This document shows positions 42,501 through 50,463 of a DNA stretch of 53,911 nt, piece by piece. Each line of letters opens with the position of its first letter. Position 1 is the first letter of the stretch. The notes below the pieces were generated by a model, which searched no databases, was not told the origin of the DNA, and worked only from the letters and a program-made list of their open reading frames with translations. The DNA comes from JAHJFW01 sp038065635 (GTDB lineage Bacteria; Patescibacteriota; Patescibacteriia; 2-12-FULL-60-25), in NCBI GenBank assembly GCA_038065635.1, contig JBBTQP010000067.1:1-53911 (forward strand), written 5' to 3'. A program made the translations under genes and the position numbers.

Positions 42501-45500
42501 CTGCAAACCGTATGTGGCCTCGCCTGTTTTTCCTTCCACTAACGATGAAATTTTCGATGACATTATCCCGTTCTCATCAGGATCCGCATCGCCTACGATG
42601 TACGCGAGTTGAACATTATCAACGAGCCCGTTCCCTTTCGCCGTTCCAACCGGAGGCACGGGCGCGGAGTTTTTCGGCGTGTTCTGTAAAGATTTGTCGC
42701 TGGAAGGAAGTCCGGCGTCGCACTGTTCGCCGATTCCAACGATACCGTCGCTGCAAAAACTCGGAGTTAGATATTTTACGGACGATCCTTCCAAGAAACA
42801 GGACGCATTACATCCGTCGCCTCCCATTTTATTTCCATCTTCGCAATCTTCGCCCGCATCAATAACTCCGTTTCCGCAAGTATTGGAGTTACCGATATGC
42901 AAACAGGTCTTTCCGTTACATCCTGCGGGGAAAGTCGGATCGGATACGCTTTGCTTCTCACAGGTTTCACCCGGTTCGAGAAGCGCATTTCCACATACTG
43001 AAGCTACGCTCGGAGATGAGCCGGTATGTAAACATTGGTTGGAACATCCGTCATTGCTGGTTAGATTTCCATCGTCGCAATCTTCACCGTCCGCAAGATC
43101 GCCATTTCCGCAGGTACTCTTGGCTGAAAGCGATCCTGTGTGACGGCAGAACGACGAGCAACCGCGATATTGCCGAGGCTCGCACGTACCACCGTTCTTT
43201 TCACAAGCCGCCTTATCCGACGGCTTTGTACAGAACGATCCGTCGGGCGTATTGGATTCGGCAGGAGCACCCTGGCATTGGGAGCCGAAATCGCAAGCTT
43301 CCCCAAAATCCAACTTTTTGCCGTCCTCGTCCCCATTTCCGCATGTTCCTGACGGAATCTGCGATACCGGCTTCCATAAACATGTATTCGGATCACACTG
43401 ACCAACATTACTCGGAACTCCCGGATCGCACTGCTCGCCGGATGTGGCGCCTGACGGGAGTACGGAACACGCGTCGCCGTAAGGAGTTACACCGACATTA
43501 TTCGAGATCTTACAGTACACTGCGTCCGTTGTTTCTATTATCCCATTTCCGCACACCGCGACTTTTCCGTACTGCGCCTGGCTTCCCATTGCGAGACAAA
43601 TGGCGCTGCATTGTGGCGGCAGTTGAGCCCCCGTATCAATCGATCCGAGTCCCACGAAATCCGCGACCTTCTTATCCGAAGTCGCCCAAGAAGCATCCTG
43701 CGTCTGAATAAGCGCTTGTCCAACCGCGCTGCACTCGTCGGCTTTTCCGAAAGGAGTGGCGACAAACAGCTGGCGCGCGTCGATCGCTGTCTCGTATTTT
43801 TCAATTGGCGCGACGTCAACCGACTCCGCTTTACAGTACGAATCCGGTCCCAGTTTTGTTCGGAACGTCCAAACGAATCCTTCCGGATCGTTCAGTCCTG
43901 TCATGAGCACGCCGTTCATTCCCTTGATGCCGCTGTCCGTTCCCCCTTTCAATAACACGCGATAATATTTTCCGGGTTGTAAAAGTAAATCCTTCTGGCC
44001 CTTCTGTTGGCCTGGCTTTGCCGGTTCGATGCTCAAAAACCGCTTGGACGTTTCCATTGTTTTCGGAACAGTCACGACTGTAATGGAATTCGCAGGAATC
44101 TCAAGCGGCGCTCCAAGCTCCGTCAAAACGCAATTCTCGTTGGTGCATGGACGCACTTCCACGTTTCCGGCTATGGACTTTGGATCAAGCTCCTGCGAGA
44201 ATCTCGCCCAAAGAAGAGCGTTGATGCAAGCGAGCTGACAACGTGGCGCGTAATCCTCGACTCTCGGCGGAATGAATTTTACATACAACTGCGCGATTCC
44301 CTTCACGTTATCGGGATTCGCGATTGCGTTCATGTTCACCGGGACGTTTCCGGTTTCCGTAATCGCGATGCCAGTCTGCTTACAGCTCACTTTCCCCTGT
44401 TCCACGTTAAACGGCGTATCGAATATCGCGCGTCCGTCGCCGTTCGCGTCGCCATGCAGCCATTCCCAATCGTATTTTTCGCATTGCAAAACCACGCAAG
44501 CGTCATCTTTCGAAATCGGAGACGCTAGATACGGAACCTTGCCGCCTGCTTCGTTCAATTCATAAGGATGCGGAGAAACGCTGACCGATCCGATTGCGCA
44601 CGGAGCGTTGGAACTTCTCGTCGTGAATTTGAAACAATATCCGATTCCTTTGCCGCAAGTGTCGCTTTCATCCATGTTGTCTCCGCCAACCCCAGCGCCT
44701 TTCACTCCGGTTAAAATTTGAATTAGATATGTGGTGCCTATTTCCAAGTCCGCTTTAGGCAGAATACGAACCAAGTCCTGATCAGGCGCCGCGACTTGAA
44801 GCAGTGGCGATCCTCCGGATTGCTCAACGTCCGTCGTGGTAGAACACGCTTCGTTCGTACATTTCTTCAATAGGAAATTCGTTTTAGTTACAGTCGTCGG
44901 ATCAAGATGCGCGGTAAAACGCGCGATAATAGCGGCATTAACGCAAACATTGTCCCCTCCGGTGCGAGAATTCCATGGCGACGGCGACGGAACCGGCGCC
45001 GGAATATTTTTCGGTGCGCACTCTTCAACCACGCGCGGCGCCACCGGAATGAGTCCCGTCGAAGACTGCCACGCGAACATGGCGGACTGCGTCACGACTC
45101 CGCAGGATTGTTCCTTTGGAACGCAGGTGCCGTTTCCGCAACACTGTTCGCTCGAGCTGCAAACGCCAGATTCTTCATTGCAATTTCTAACTTGAAAGTT
45201 CACGCCGTTGGAGAGAGTGCCTTGCGCGGAAAGCGTAACCGGTCCGGTCACGGCTCCGGCAGGAACCGTGGTCTTCACTTCACCGTTCGCCCATGCAGAA
45301 GAGATCGCGGCTTTATTATCATAAAATGAGACCGAACCAACGCTCGAACCGAAGCGCTCCCCTATTAGCGAGACGTCCGTTCCTATAGGTCCTACGCTCG
45401 GAACAACCGTGCAGATTCCCGGCTTTGCATTCGCGGATGTGATTGAAAAACTTACGGCATTTGATTCTGCATTATCGGAACGTATCAAGCGGACGGTGTA

Positions 45501-47591
45501 TGCGCCCGGTTGAATCTGTTGCTTGTTAAGAAATTCCTGCGGAACTTTCACTGTCACGTTGGTCTGCTTCCAGTACCCGGCCGAACAAGCCGAAGGAAAC
45601 GATGTGTCACCGAGCGCTTCATATCCGCTGGAAATCTGTTTGAAACGAACGGTACCGACGCTGGAGCCGAAATTTTTTCCGGTCAACGTAACGTACTCGC
45701 TTTTAGGACCTTCCGTAGGATCTACGCTTGCGATACTCGGAGGGCCTGCGACCGCTTTGTTCTGTACTAAAAAAGTAACGGGATTGCTGAATATTAAACC
45801 AACCTTCACTTTAATGGACTGTTTCCCATTTCCAACCACCGGAACGTTCGCCACGATCTCCGCATCCATCCAAGAAGAAAACGAGGTTATCGTAGATGGG
45901 CCGAAAACCACTTGAGCCGGCGACGTTCCAAATCCACCCCCGCTAATCTTGAACTGATCACCGACAAAACCGGAAGTCGGAGACAACCCGCAAATCCCCG
46001 GATATGACGAGTCGTCTACGACAAAGTCGGGAATTTGAGGACCGCGATTGTCGTTCGTCTGATCCGAAAGACTACTGGCGCCGTTGGTCAAACCGATTGG
46101 TCCGCTTGCCGCGCCATCAGGAACGGAAACGATAACTTGTGAAGAACTCCACACCGTAAATCCGTTTTGTATGCACGCTTGCGGAGGAGATGCGATCTTG
46201 TCGTCGCCGGCGCCTGGCCCGCCAAAAAAAGTCACGTTGCCGGAGTTGCCGAAATTTGCGCCGGTGATAGTCACGAAAGTTCCGGGCTTTCCGTTTAGAG
46301 GACTAACTGCAGTGATAGTCGGTTGTTCAACGCACACGTTATTCTGACAAACGCTGGAAGCGCACTGGCTGTTAGACGTACAGCTGCCGCCGGAACAAAC
46401 TCCGCAATATCCGGCTGTGTTTGGAGTTCCGCCGCAATCGATATCGGTCTCATCGCCATCTTTCACGCCATTAAAACACGATAGCGGACGAACCACGACG
46501 CTAATCGGAGAGCTGTTTGTTTCATGCGTATCAATATCAAAAGCAATGGCGCGCAATTCACGAACGGATTGCAGAGGAATACCGGCCGTATCCCATTGGA
46601 TTTCCGCATTATAAACAAGAGGAGAGCTTGAGGCGCTTGGTCCGGCTTGGTCGACAAAATTCCCGTTATCCGTAAACGAAACGTACGAAATTCCGCTGTC
46701 ATCCGTAGAATTTGCGCGAAGAGTAACGAGACTGTCGGCAGGGACGGCTTGTCCATCCAGAGGATCGAAAATTGAAACCGTTGGAGGCGTCGTGTCGATC
46801 AAATTTCCGGTATGAAATTTCGCAGTGCACGCTGGTGCGAATCCTCCGCATACGATGGATTGTCCCGTGTTGGAACGCAGACCGGAACCGATTGTTATCG
46901 TAAAATTACCGTCTCCGTCAAAACAAAACAGCTTATCGTTCGGAGTAGGACACGGATCAGCCGGAGTGAACAAAACGACCGCGCCGTTTACCGCAAACGT
47001 TCCGCCGACAGTAGACCCTCCGTCTTTCGTCACGACGATAGCGGAAACCGATTTGTCATCCACGGTTCGAGTGAAAAGCAATTTGACTTGAACGTTTCGA
47101 ATCGGAACCGCGCCTTGCGGAGAAATCGTCTTGACTTGAAAAGATTTCGACCCGCCCGCGCCTCCGAATCCGCCTGCCGCGCCGCTACCGCCTCCTCCGT
47201 CAACTCCTCCGCCGCCTTCTTGTGTCGCTTTCAAAAGACTATCAATCACAAACCGTGCGATCGCCCACGACGACAAAACTATAATTAGTCCGATGATGGC
47301 ATTGCGAATTATTCTTTTTGCGCTATTAACTTTATCCGGATCCCCTCCTGCGGTCATGTATACGAACCCTCCGTACAAAATCAAAACGACTATGATGATA
47401 CCGATCAAACCGAGCGCGACATTGATGATGTTGGTTGCGATTATTCGCGGATCAGTCGCCGAAAGCTTTGCGGTCTGACCAACGGCATTCAAACCCGTAT
47501 CAACTTGAGCCGAAACCGGAGATGCAAAAAACAAAGCTCCAGCTCCGAGGAGCATTGCAAGAAGTGAGAAGATGAGGAGAGCTTTGCGCAT
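36513..47591 (-). CDS. Giant surface protein: T4SS pilin-like module with 3.5-kDa-residue Cys-rich ectodomain
   Basis: 3692 aa. Signal peptide (1-29), then a VirB2/TrbC pilin-like pair of membrane helices (about 50-118; LYGGFVYMTAGGDPDKVNSAKRI... between them) and a Gly-rich hinge (128-148). Outside: SbsA/Ig-like domains, a CFNGVKDGDETDIDCGG motif, at least four IPT/TIG domains (for example VSPLNGKPGTFVTITGANFG), more Ig-like domains, two zones of Cys-rich CGNG/CGDG...GExCDDG repeats of the myxococcal type (about 1400-1600 and 2550-3100), a carboxypeptidase-regulatory-like fold (GQLLDAVYNQVVPLAKVSLF) and a Cys-rich C-terminal part. Probably a very long anchored fibre or adhesin stabilised by disulfides and perhaps calcium. 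Domain edges are estimates. Confidence 0.9.
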   Translation of the reverse strand: MRKALLIFSLLAMLLGAGALFFASPVSAQVDTGLNAVGQTAKLSATDPRIIATNIINVALGLIGIIIVVLILYGGFVYMTAGGDPDKVNSAKRIIRNAIIGLIIVLSSWAIARFVIDSLLKATQEGGGGVDGGGGSGAAGGFGGAGGSKSFQVKTISPQGAVPIRNVQVKLLFTRTVDDKSVSAIVVTKDGGSTVGGTFAVNGAVVLFTPADPCPTPNDKLFCFDGDGNFTITIGSGLRSNTGQSIVCGGFAPACTAKFHTGNLIDTTPPTVSIFDPLDGQAVPADSLVTLRANSTDDSGISYVSFTDNGNFVDQAGPSASSSPLVYNAEIQWDTAGIPLQSVRELRAIAFDIDTHETNSSPISVVVRPLSCFNGVKDGDETDIDCGGTPNTAGYCGVCSGGSCTSNSQCASSVCQNNVCVEQPTITAVSPLNGKPGTFVTITGANFGNSGNVTFFGGPGAGDDKIASPPQACIQNGFTVWSSSQVIVSVPDGAASGPIGLTNGASSLSDQTNDNRGPQIPDFVVDDSSYPGICGLSPTSGFVGDQFKISGGGFGTSPAQVVFGPSTITSFSSWMDAEIVANVPVVGNGKQSIKVKVGLIFSNPVTFLVQNKAVAGPPSIASVDPTEGPKSEYVTLTGKNFGSSVGTVRFKQISSGYEALGDTSFPSACSAGYWKQTNVTVKVPQEFLNKQQIQPGAYTVRLIRSDNAESNAVSFSITSANAKPGICTVVPSVGPIGTDVSLIGERFGSSVGSVSFYDNKAAISSAWANGEVKTTVPAGAVTGPVTLSAQGTLSNGVNFQVRNCNEESGVCSSSEQCCGNGTCVPKEQSCGVVTQSAMFAWQSSTGLIPVAPRVVEECAPKNIPAPVPSPSPWNSRTGGDNVCVNAAIIARFTAHLDPTTVTKTNFLLKKCTNEACSTTTDVEQSGGSPLLQVAAPDQDLVRILPKADLEIGTTYLIQILTGVKGAGVGGDNMDESDTCGKGIGYCFKFTTRSSNAPCAIGSVSVSPHPYELNEAGGKVPYLASPISKDDACVVLQCEKYDWEWLHGDANGDGRAIFDTPFNVEQGKVSCKQTGIAITETGNVPVNMNAIANPDNVKGIAQLYVKFIPPRVEDYAPRCQLACINALLWARFSQELDPKSIAGNVEVRPCTNENCVLTELGAPLEIPANSITVVTVPKTMETSKRFLSIEPAKPGQQKGQKDLLLQPGKYYRVLLKGGTDSGIKGMNGVLMTGLNDPEGFVWTFRTKLGPDSYCKAESVDVAPIEKYETAIDARQLFVATPFGKADECSAVGQALIQTQDASWATSDKKVADFVGLGSIDTGAQLPPQCSAICLAMGSQAQYGKVAVCGNGIIETTDAVYCKISNNVGVTPYGDACSVLPSGATSGEQCDPGVPSNVGQCDPNTCLWKPVSQIPSGTCGNGDEDGKKLDFGEACDFGSQCQGAPAESNTPDGSFCTKPSDKAACEKNGGTCEPRQYRGCSSFCRHTGSLSAKSTCGNGDLADGEDCDDGNLTSNDGCSNQCLHTGSSPSVASVCGNALLEPGETCEKQSVSDPTFPAGCNGKTCLHIGNSNTCGNGVIDAGEDCEDGNKMGGDGCNASCFLEGSSVKYLTPSFCSDGIVGIGEQCDAGLPSSDKSLQNTPKNSAPVPPVGTAKGNGLVDNVQLAYIVGDADPDENGIMSSKISSLVEGKTGEATYGLQCAFTDEKTCKPNAQGKAMGLTDKGCCSLRPGIATSYPSGTGVCRNVEISTTFNAPMIGDSVSANVQIAKEDVSGTGKCPDGTTIVTDNFRPLHDGIVGWFERVWHRIVAWWTGDPAIAAVWCKGSVTGSWVPASAIGTASYKFKLDSALEPDTKYRVKFFGDNSTTTDPFSDNADLSKKHGIKTAKGVVAEYDASAESGPLTFSFTTGKKICIVNFIQVTDTSVDTKTEKAHPLLFVRQSDIHPFQAQAIALNNNTAVPIVSVKEYAWDWLPWSTSEKTIVTVLNPQPKQTTASIQPENKNGNAFVMAWLKITSDTVSNPPTTESSIHGSAPVTVSLCENPWPNLEGPGPIAPFRDKKPTGNGQDSSLKGTIFETSPYFYNFSTMYCRDAGEAGIEDDLPKLTINPVPFTATDQKEGILRQYLFTYGDENKALKKDGIGIRVASNPLHYSPEDWYKWRGFGGKPKSKMIDGYRALQDGNTTYVAAANTDGQGTSIYSNIYLISRNPDASPVTVGIYDQMVQTLAFNINLKDGVGNACEKGNNPNFEPAEPHFDDKGNTVTCSSDFDCLKLGTDFHCGSYKLKLSRDTERVADFQSMSRVIEAAKSKDETYPKLLAGTFLFSYTNSRWPSWDAEFSKSVGGKQPTDPVNEFVTCGKCSKFGTPCGGNQDCSSDESCTGVTVKGNDFITTTSTEPLTCWNVDERKFVCPRIGISPSRVYQYHSLNGGQRYELSSEFEVPPPTTKNAAWWSPTLMTEIKRCANSETLGFLCEEDKDCRPCPDPKNIVSCPENKYPVTAGSCRFVGGRFIYRDVCTNQPIGQSGTCGDGKIGQACSGGSNDKNPCVTDKDCPGSPPGSCTANEVCEIGQTKLTDCDTKDPNNKNPINPDGLKLQICNECKEFLDDVNLSQCNASVACGNGRIDKVCSGGVRNALGCLVDSECKGDGGNIADGKCVSSGELCDDGILNGSYGHCNIKCNGYAAYCGDSQISPGEICDNGPANLQGTGNGDYCDTNAACTITNSCSLDCKGIAPYCGDTVVTAPEKCDGQTQTTTKGICKAGSAQDEPCAVDADCGVNGKCAKAEEKDPLASCENTKIKRCAGTLKQCVTPTFETEKHDPTIFKTCKENVDCEKESGGKTACRSVQDFVSKCSSDVQCSLPTIPGICQEYPTAHIRTCNTSGSSQCSYTSWSGCEVLNFCGDGIIDKPSEECDDGSGNGDTKACTSSCKKNVCGDGKPLMGVEDCDAGTQNGKVTCSADYNSTCASCSTQCKFLTTAGGYCGDAKKNGPEQCDGNVELSEDKQKKDLTVQLCGIATGLSPEACSILNAQCVKTPCITTTENNITCKSLGYDFSLNTINPAIYPLDTELNQTVTCGDVKLKKYENIMLKQCMGTTCGKGYFTYPKPPPSSNDFWTCVREKGPALGVGIKGIDTPAIVSCNSSCSFGGCGKCSDDVGTGVIKGQLLDAVYNQVVPLAKVSLFYKGVLVKQTSSDDNGNFQIDGLNNRSECAQYKLIVDKYDDNPCTGNQPNRPSCGYPKAPGWQYAYTIDEGIRGGYWPLTTPTFGVDNYLDVVSQKKDGKIYLFPRPGKGEAYFTVLWEKPWTTMTNGISGGFNNHLVIPEAYAYTATSKVENIKSCNYANRPASTQQCARDITWSSATRGNLDVSQLPYAYLLCLHNAGEKVGGYSGSYGATWNSCPVEGNAKCLASGKSQIECGFGNTCESGKNSGKECLNDGECTEQFCQDYGYCYKTNKQCISDAECTEKNDSCVNNNSIPNCSDKSPSNPGKDCMKNGKYDNEFCGAPAIKCIQSCGKEWWDNCDFYKEGPLTTYFRYSAFGYAQEPLRMFWDYQVGKSVAPINNDKTNVLKSHLIDKGYTAVISTDKQILEVNAKDLKGGNCGGDCKFWHIADLYSGDGSVIVRNALKWGRFLSENTEGVAVYEHGFDGFWRTGKYCAIPGSGNEATLYKTCSTDADCNAMKDYGYKCVAYKQKGKQWKAWSQANY

Positions 47592-47593
47592 GT

Positions 47594-47633
47594 GACTTTA
47601 TAGACTTTATGGACTTGCGACTTTATGGACTTT
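47594..47633. repeat. AGTCCATAAAGTC repeat cluster before the giant gene
   Basis: GACTTTATAGACTTTATGGA and ACTTTATGGACTTT units fill the gap between the two pilin-fusion genes and match the words at 30188-30290. Confidence 0.8.
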
Positions 47634-47640
47634 GCAGTTT

Positions 47641-49470
47641 TTACGGCTTGAACGAGCAATCCTGTCCCTTCGGGGAGTTATTGCAACAATTCGGCGCGCC
47701 TTTGCACACGGCAGACGTTGCCGGATTGAAACAATTCTGAAACGCGTCTTGAATGTCGGAGAGCAGGAACGGATTGTAATAATTGAGCTCCTCCTTCGGT
47801 TTCAATCCTGATGGTTGATACGGCCTATGTTTTATTATGACAGCCGCGCGATCCGCCACTTCGTTCGGCTTGATTGGCGTGTTATTCGCGGTCATAAGTT
47901 CCATGCCAACGCTGTACCAAAACGTATCCGGATTTGTTTCTGCCGGCCCAAGCGGTTCGATGCGAGCCGCCTCACTGGTCAAAGTCGACGATTGCAAAAG
48001 CGTGTCGAAGATCGCGGATACCGGTTCGTCCAAAGGTCGGTTCGACTGCCCCTGGCCTGGAGAAGCATCCGGTACGGTTTCAAGTATTTTCGGCGGTGTA
48101 AGTTTTACAACATTCGACGTTCCGAACGTCCAGACGTAACCATCTTGAGGCGATCCTTCGGAAATTTTATTCGCGTTCCCATCCAACGAATTGCCTACGA
48201 CATCAGTAATTCCGTCAAAACCCTGCGACGTAAATTGCGCCATTGGCGGCTGAGAAGAAAGAGTGGCGGCCTTGACCGCAACTTCAAGAGTCGCATCCGG
48301 CGGCAGGCAAAACACGTCCTTTCCGCACGAATTCACGCCGCACTTGTCAGTTGTGAGAAATTCTACGGTCTTATACTTGTTTGAAATTTTATACTCTCCA
48401 TCAAGCGGAGTTCCCAACCCACCGTTCGGACGGATGGACATATTGGTGAACCCCGAACCGTTTTGAAACAAACCTGTTGCGCCGGTCGGATCGACCGCCT
48501 CATTAAAAGTAACTTGAATTACGATGTTTCGAGGATACTTCCCTCCCGCATATGGTATTGCCGCCAAAACCTGCGGCGGTGTCGTATCCGTAAACGTTGA
48601 AACTTCAAACATCCACTCATATCCTTGCCCGTATGCCCCGCCGAACGCAGGACCTCCGTTTTGAAGCAAAATACCGGAATTTCCTCCTCTTAACTTCACG
48701 CTGTATTTCACGTTATTCGTCGGCGATCCTAGCAAATCCACAGGACGGATAACGAAAATTTTGCGATCCTGCGTGAACGAAACGCGCGCAGCCGATGAAG
48801 CGAGCGCCGTCTTTGGATCGTCCGATCGATAAAGTTGGATATTCGCGCTATTCAATCCGGTGACGGTTCCGCTCGTGGATTCGGTCCATCCTTCAATAAA
48901 GGAGGCGGGCTGAATCGCTTCCTTAAATGTGATGATTACCGGCGTGTTTCGAGGAACGTCCGTGGCATTACGTTCCGGAAGGTGATATTCGATAATCCCC
49001 GCGCCTAGCGACCCGGAAGAGCCGACAAGACCGATGCCGCCGGCACCGCTACCAAAAACTCCGCCACCGCCAGTCGCGTCTACGAGAGCGTTCAAAATAA
49101 ATGCGGTAATTGCCCAAGCCGATGCGATGATAACCAAACCGATGACCGCGTTTCGAATCGTCTTCTTCGCAGATTCAACTTTTTCAGGCGCGCCTCCGGC
49201 AGTCATCCATGTATAACCGGCATACAGCAACAACACTAAAAAAATGACTCCAAGAAACCCAAGAAAAATATTAATGATCCGTCCAATTATTTGGACGAGA
49301 TCCCCACCGCCAGCGACTCCGGCGGCGGCAGTGGTCTTTTGTACCGCATTAACCGCACCTGTCAGCTGCGCGCCTACGACAGTCGGAAAAGTAAAAATCG
49401 CCGCCAGCGTTAGCGCTTCGGACAAGATATTTCGAAGGGATCTTTTTTTCGTGCGCGTCTCTTTCTGCAT
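47641..49470 (-). CDS. T4SS pilin-like module fused to SbsA/Ig-like domains
   Basis: 609 aa. Signal peptide (about 1-34), two membrane helices (about 65-85 and 106-128) with YTWMTAGGAPEKVESAKKTI between them, as in the 3692-aa neighbour, a Gly/Ser-rich hinge, then SbsA-type Ig-like domains (VIITFKEAIQPASF; VQVTFNEAVDPTGA) and a C-terminal Cys-containing end (CFNPATSAVC, CCNNSP). Probably a shorter subunit of the same surface structure. It precedes the giant gene by about 50 bases with a repeat in the gap. Confidence 0.88.
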   Translation of the reverse strand: MQKETRTKKRSLRNILSEALTLAAIFTFPTVVGAQLTGAVNAVQKTTAAAGVAGGGDLVQIIGRIINIFLGFLGVIFLVLLLYAGYTWMTAGGAPEKVESAKKTIRNAVIGLVIIASAWAITAFILNALVDATGGGGVFGSGAGGIGLVGSSGSLGAGIIEYHLPERNATDVPRNTPVIITFKEAIQPASFIEGWTESTSGTVTGLNSANIQLYRSDDPKTALASSAARVSFTQDRKIFVIRPVDLLGSPTNNVKYSVKLRGGNSGILLQNGGPAFGGAYGQGYEWMFEVSTFTDTTPPQVLAAIPYAGGKYPRNIVIQVTFNEAVDPTGATGLFQNGSGFTNMSIRPNGGLGTPLDGEYKISNKYKTVEFLTTDKCGVNSCGKDVFCLPPDATLEVAVKAATLSSQPPMAQFTSQGFDGITDVVGNSLDGNANKISEGSPQDGYVWTFGTSNVVKLTPPKILETVPDASPGQGQSNRPLDEPVSAIFDTLLQSSTLTSEAARIEPLGPAETNPDTFWYSVGMELMTANNTPIKPNEVADRAAVIIKHRPYQPSGLKPKEELNYYNPFLLSDIQDAFQNCFNPATSAVCKGAPNCCNNSPKGQDCSFKP

Positions 49471-49506
49471 GGGAAGAAAAGCGGCCTAATTTAACCTTTG
49501 ATTATT

Positions 49507-49950
49507 TTACTCTCCCAGCAGTCTTTGGACAATGGCCCGCACAGTGTTTCCATCCACACGTCCCCCAAGCTCCTTCATCACGCGTCCCATTACTTTGCCG
49601 ATGTCTGCTGACGTGGCCTTATCTTCCTCGATAACACGCTTCGCGACAGCTTCGACTTCCTCATCCGACAGTGCCGCTGGAAGATACTTCGAAAGGACGC
49701 CGATCTCTAATCGTTGTCTGCTGGCAAGATCGTCACGTCCGGCTTTTGTAAAATCCGAAAGCGCGTCGCGATATTGCTTGACCATGCTCCGAATCACCGC
49801 TTCCGACTCTTCATCGGACAATGCGTGCTGCAATTCAATCTGTTTGTTCTTGAGAGAAGATCGCACAAGACGAAGCGCGGACAACGTGAGCTCGTCCTTC
49901 GCTTTCATCGCCTGTACCAAATCTTGCTCAATGCGTTCGTAAAGGAGCAT
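49507..49950 (-). CDS. GatB/YqeY-domain protein
   Basis: 147 aa, typical for stand-alone YqeY. MLLYERIEQDLVQAMKAKDELTLSALRLVRSSLKN, the RLEIGVLSKYLPAALSDEEV block and DIGKVMGRVMKELGGRVDGN are family signatures. The domain is tRNA-binding in GatB and YqeY is thought to assist tRNA-dependent reactions; no exact role known. Adjacent to rpsU, as in many bacteria (rpsU-yqeY). Confidence 0.94.
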   Translation of the reverse strand: MLLYERIEQDLVQAMKAKDELTLSALRLVRSSLKNKQIELQHALSDEESEAVIRSMVKQYRDALSDFTKAGRDDLASRQRLEIGVLSKYLPAALSDEEVEAVAKRVIEEDKATSADIGKVMGRVMKELGGRVDGNTVRAIVQRLLGE

Positions 49951-49982
49951 AAGATAGGAACCGAACGTTAATATTTATATTC

Positions 49983-50105
49983 TAGTACTTACGCGTTTGA
50001 GTGAAGTTCTAGGCGGCGGCGAGGAGCGGAGTAAGCCGTACAATGGAGTACGGTGTCGAGCACCGCAGTCGCCAACGACGAAATTCGCCAAACGCGTAAG
50101 TACTA
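49983..50105. repeat. Long hairpin with private arms and a second core type
   Basis: Perfect 17-bp inverted arms TAGTACTTACGCGTTTG (49983-49999) and complement (50089-50105) around an 89-base GC-rich core with inner stems CCGTAC/GTACGG (50036-50053) and GGTG/CACC. The right arm includes the rpsU stop codon, so the hairpin begins at the gene end. Same design as 9690-9782 and 29635-29729, other core. Confidence 0.88.
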
Positions 50106-50351
50106 TCTTCGTTTCGCGTGAGGACGTCGAACATCCGGTTTGATCTTTCCGATGCGAACTTCGTATTCGAACTTTGATTTCATTTCTTCGCGACGCAAAG
50201 CTCCGGCGCGCCGTTTGGTGAGCTTCAGTGGTTTTTCGTGAAAACGAATCTTTTTCGCCTGAATGACTTTTCCGCTGGATTGAATCCGTCTCTGGAACCG
50301 TCGAAACAGTGAATCGAAGGTTTCGCCTTTTTTCCGTTTAACTTCTGCCAT
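50103..50351 (-). CDS. rpsU: 30S ribosomal protein S21
   Basis: 82 aa from ATG 50351, preceded by AAAGGAGTGTGGCTT, one of the few strong ribosome sites in the window. VKRKKGETFDSLFRRFQRRIQ, then KIRFHEKPLKLTKRRAGALRR, are S21 hallmarks; the tail is extended and basic. The final bases form part of the following hairpin arm. Confidence 0.95.
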   Translation of the reverse strand: MAEVKRKKGETFDSLFRRFQRRIQSSGKVIQAKKIRFHEKPLKLTKRRAGALRREEMKSKFEYEVRIGKIKPDVRRPHAKRR

Positions 50352-50372
50352 AAGCCACACTCCTTTCTTTGG

Positions 50373-50407
50373 TGTCATCCCCCAGAAAGCTTTCGGGGGG
50401 ATCCAGG
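50373..50407. repeat. TGTCATCC element, partial copy with hairpin
   Basis: TGTCATCC, then CCCCC-A-GAAAGCTTTC-GGGGGG, then ATCCAGG: the left end of the 11784/52503 family with a different inner palindrome. Located between hisS and rpsU; may end hisS transcription. Confidence 0.65.
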
Positions 50408-50463
50408 ATAATTAAGATATCCGCGATCGACGTTCGGATGTTACGAGACAACCGACACTTCTG

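Noticed and set aside
36513..47591. Possible chimeric assembly of several surface genes
   Set aside because: The frame is open for 11 kb, with consistent domain style and cysteine content and no internal signal peptide; an assembly fault would normally break the frame.
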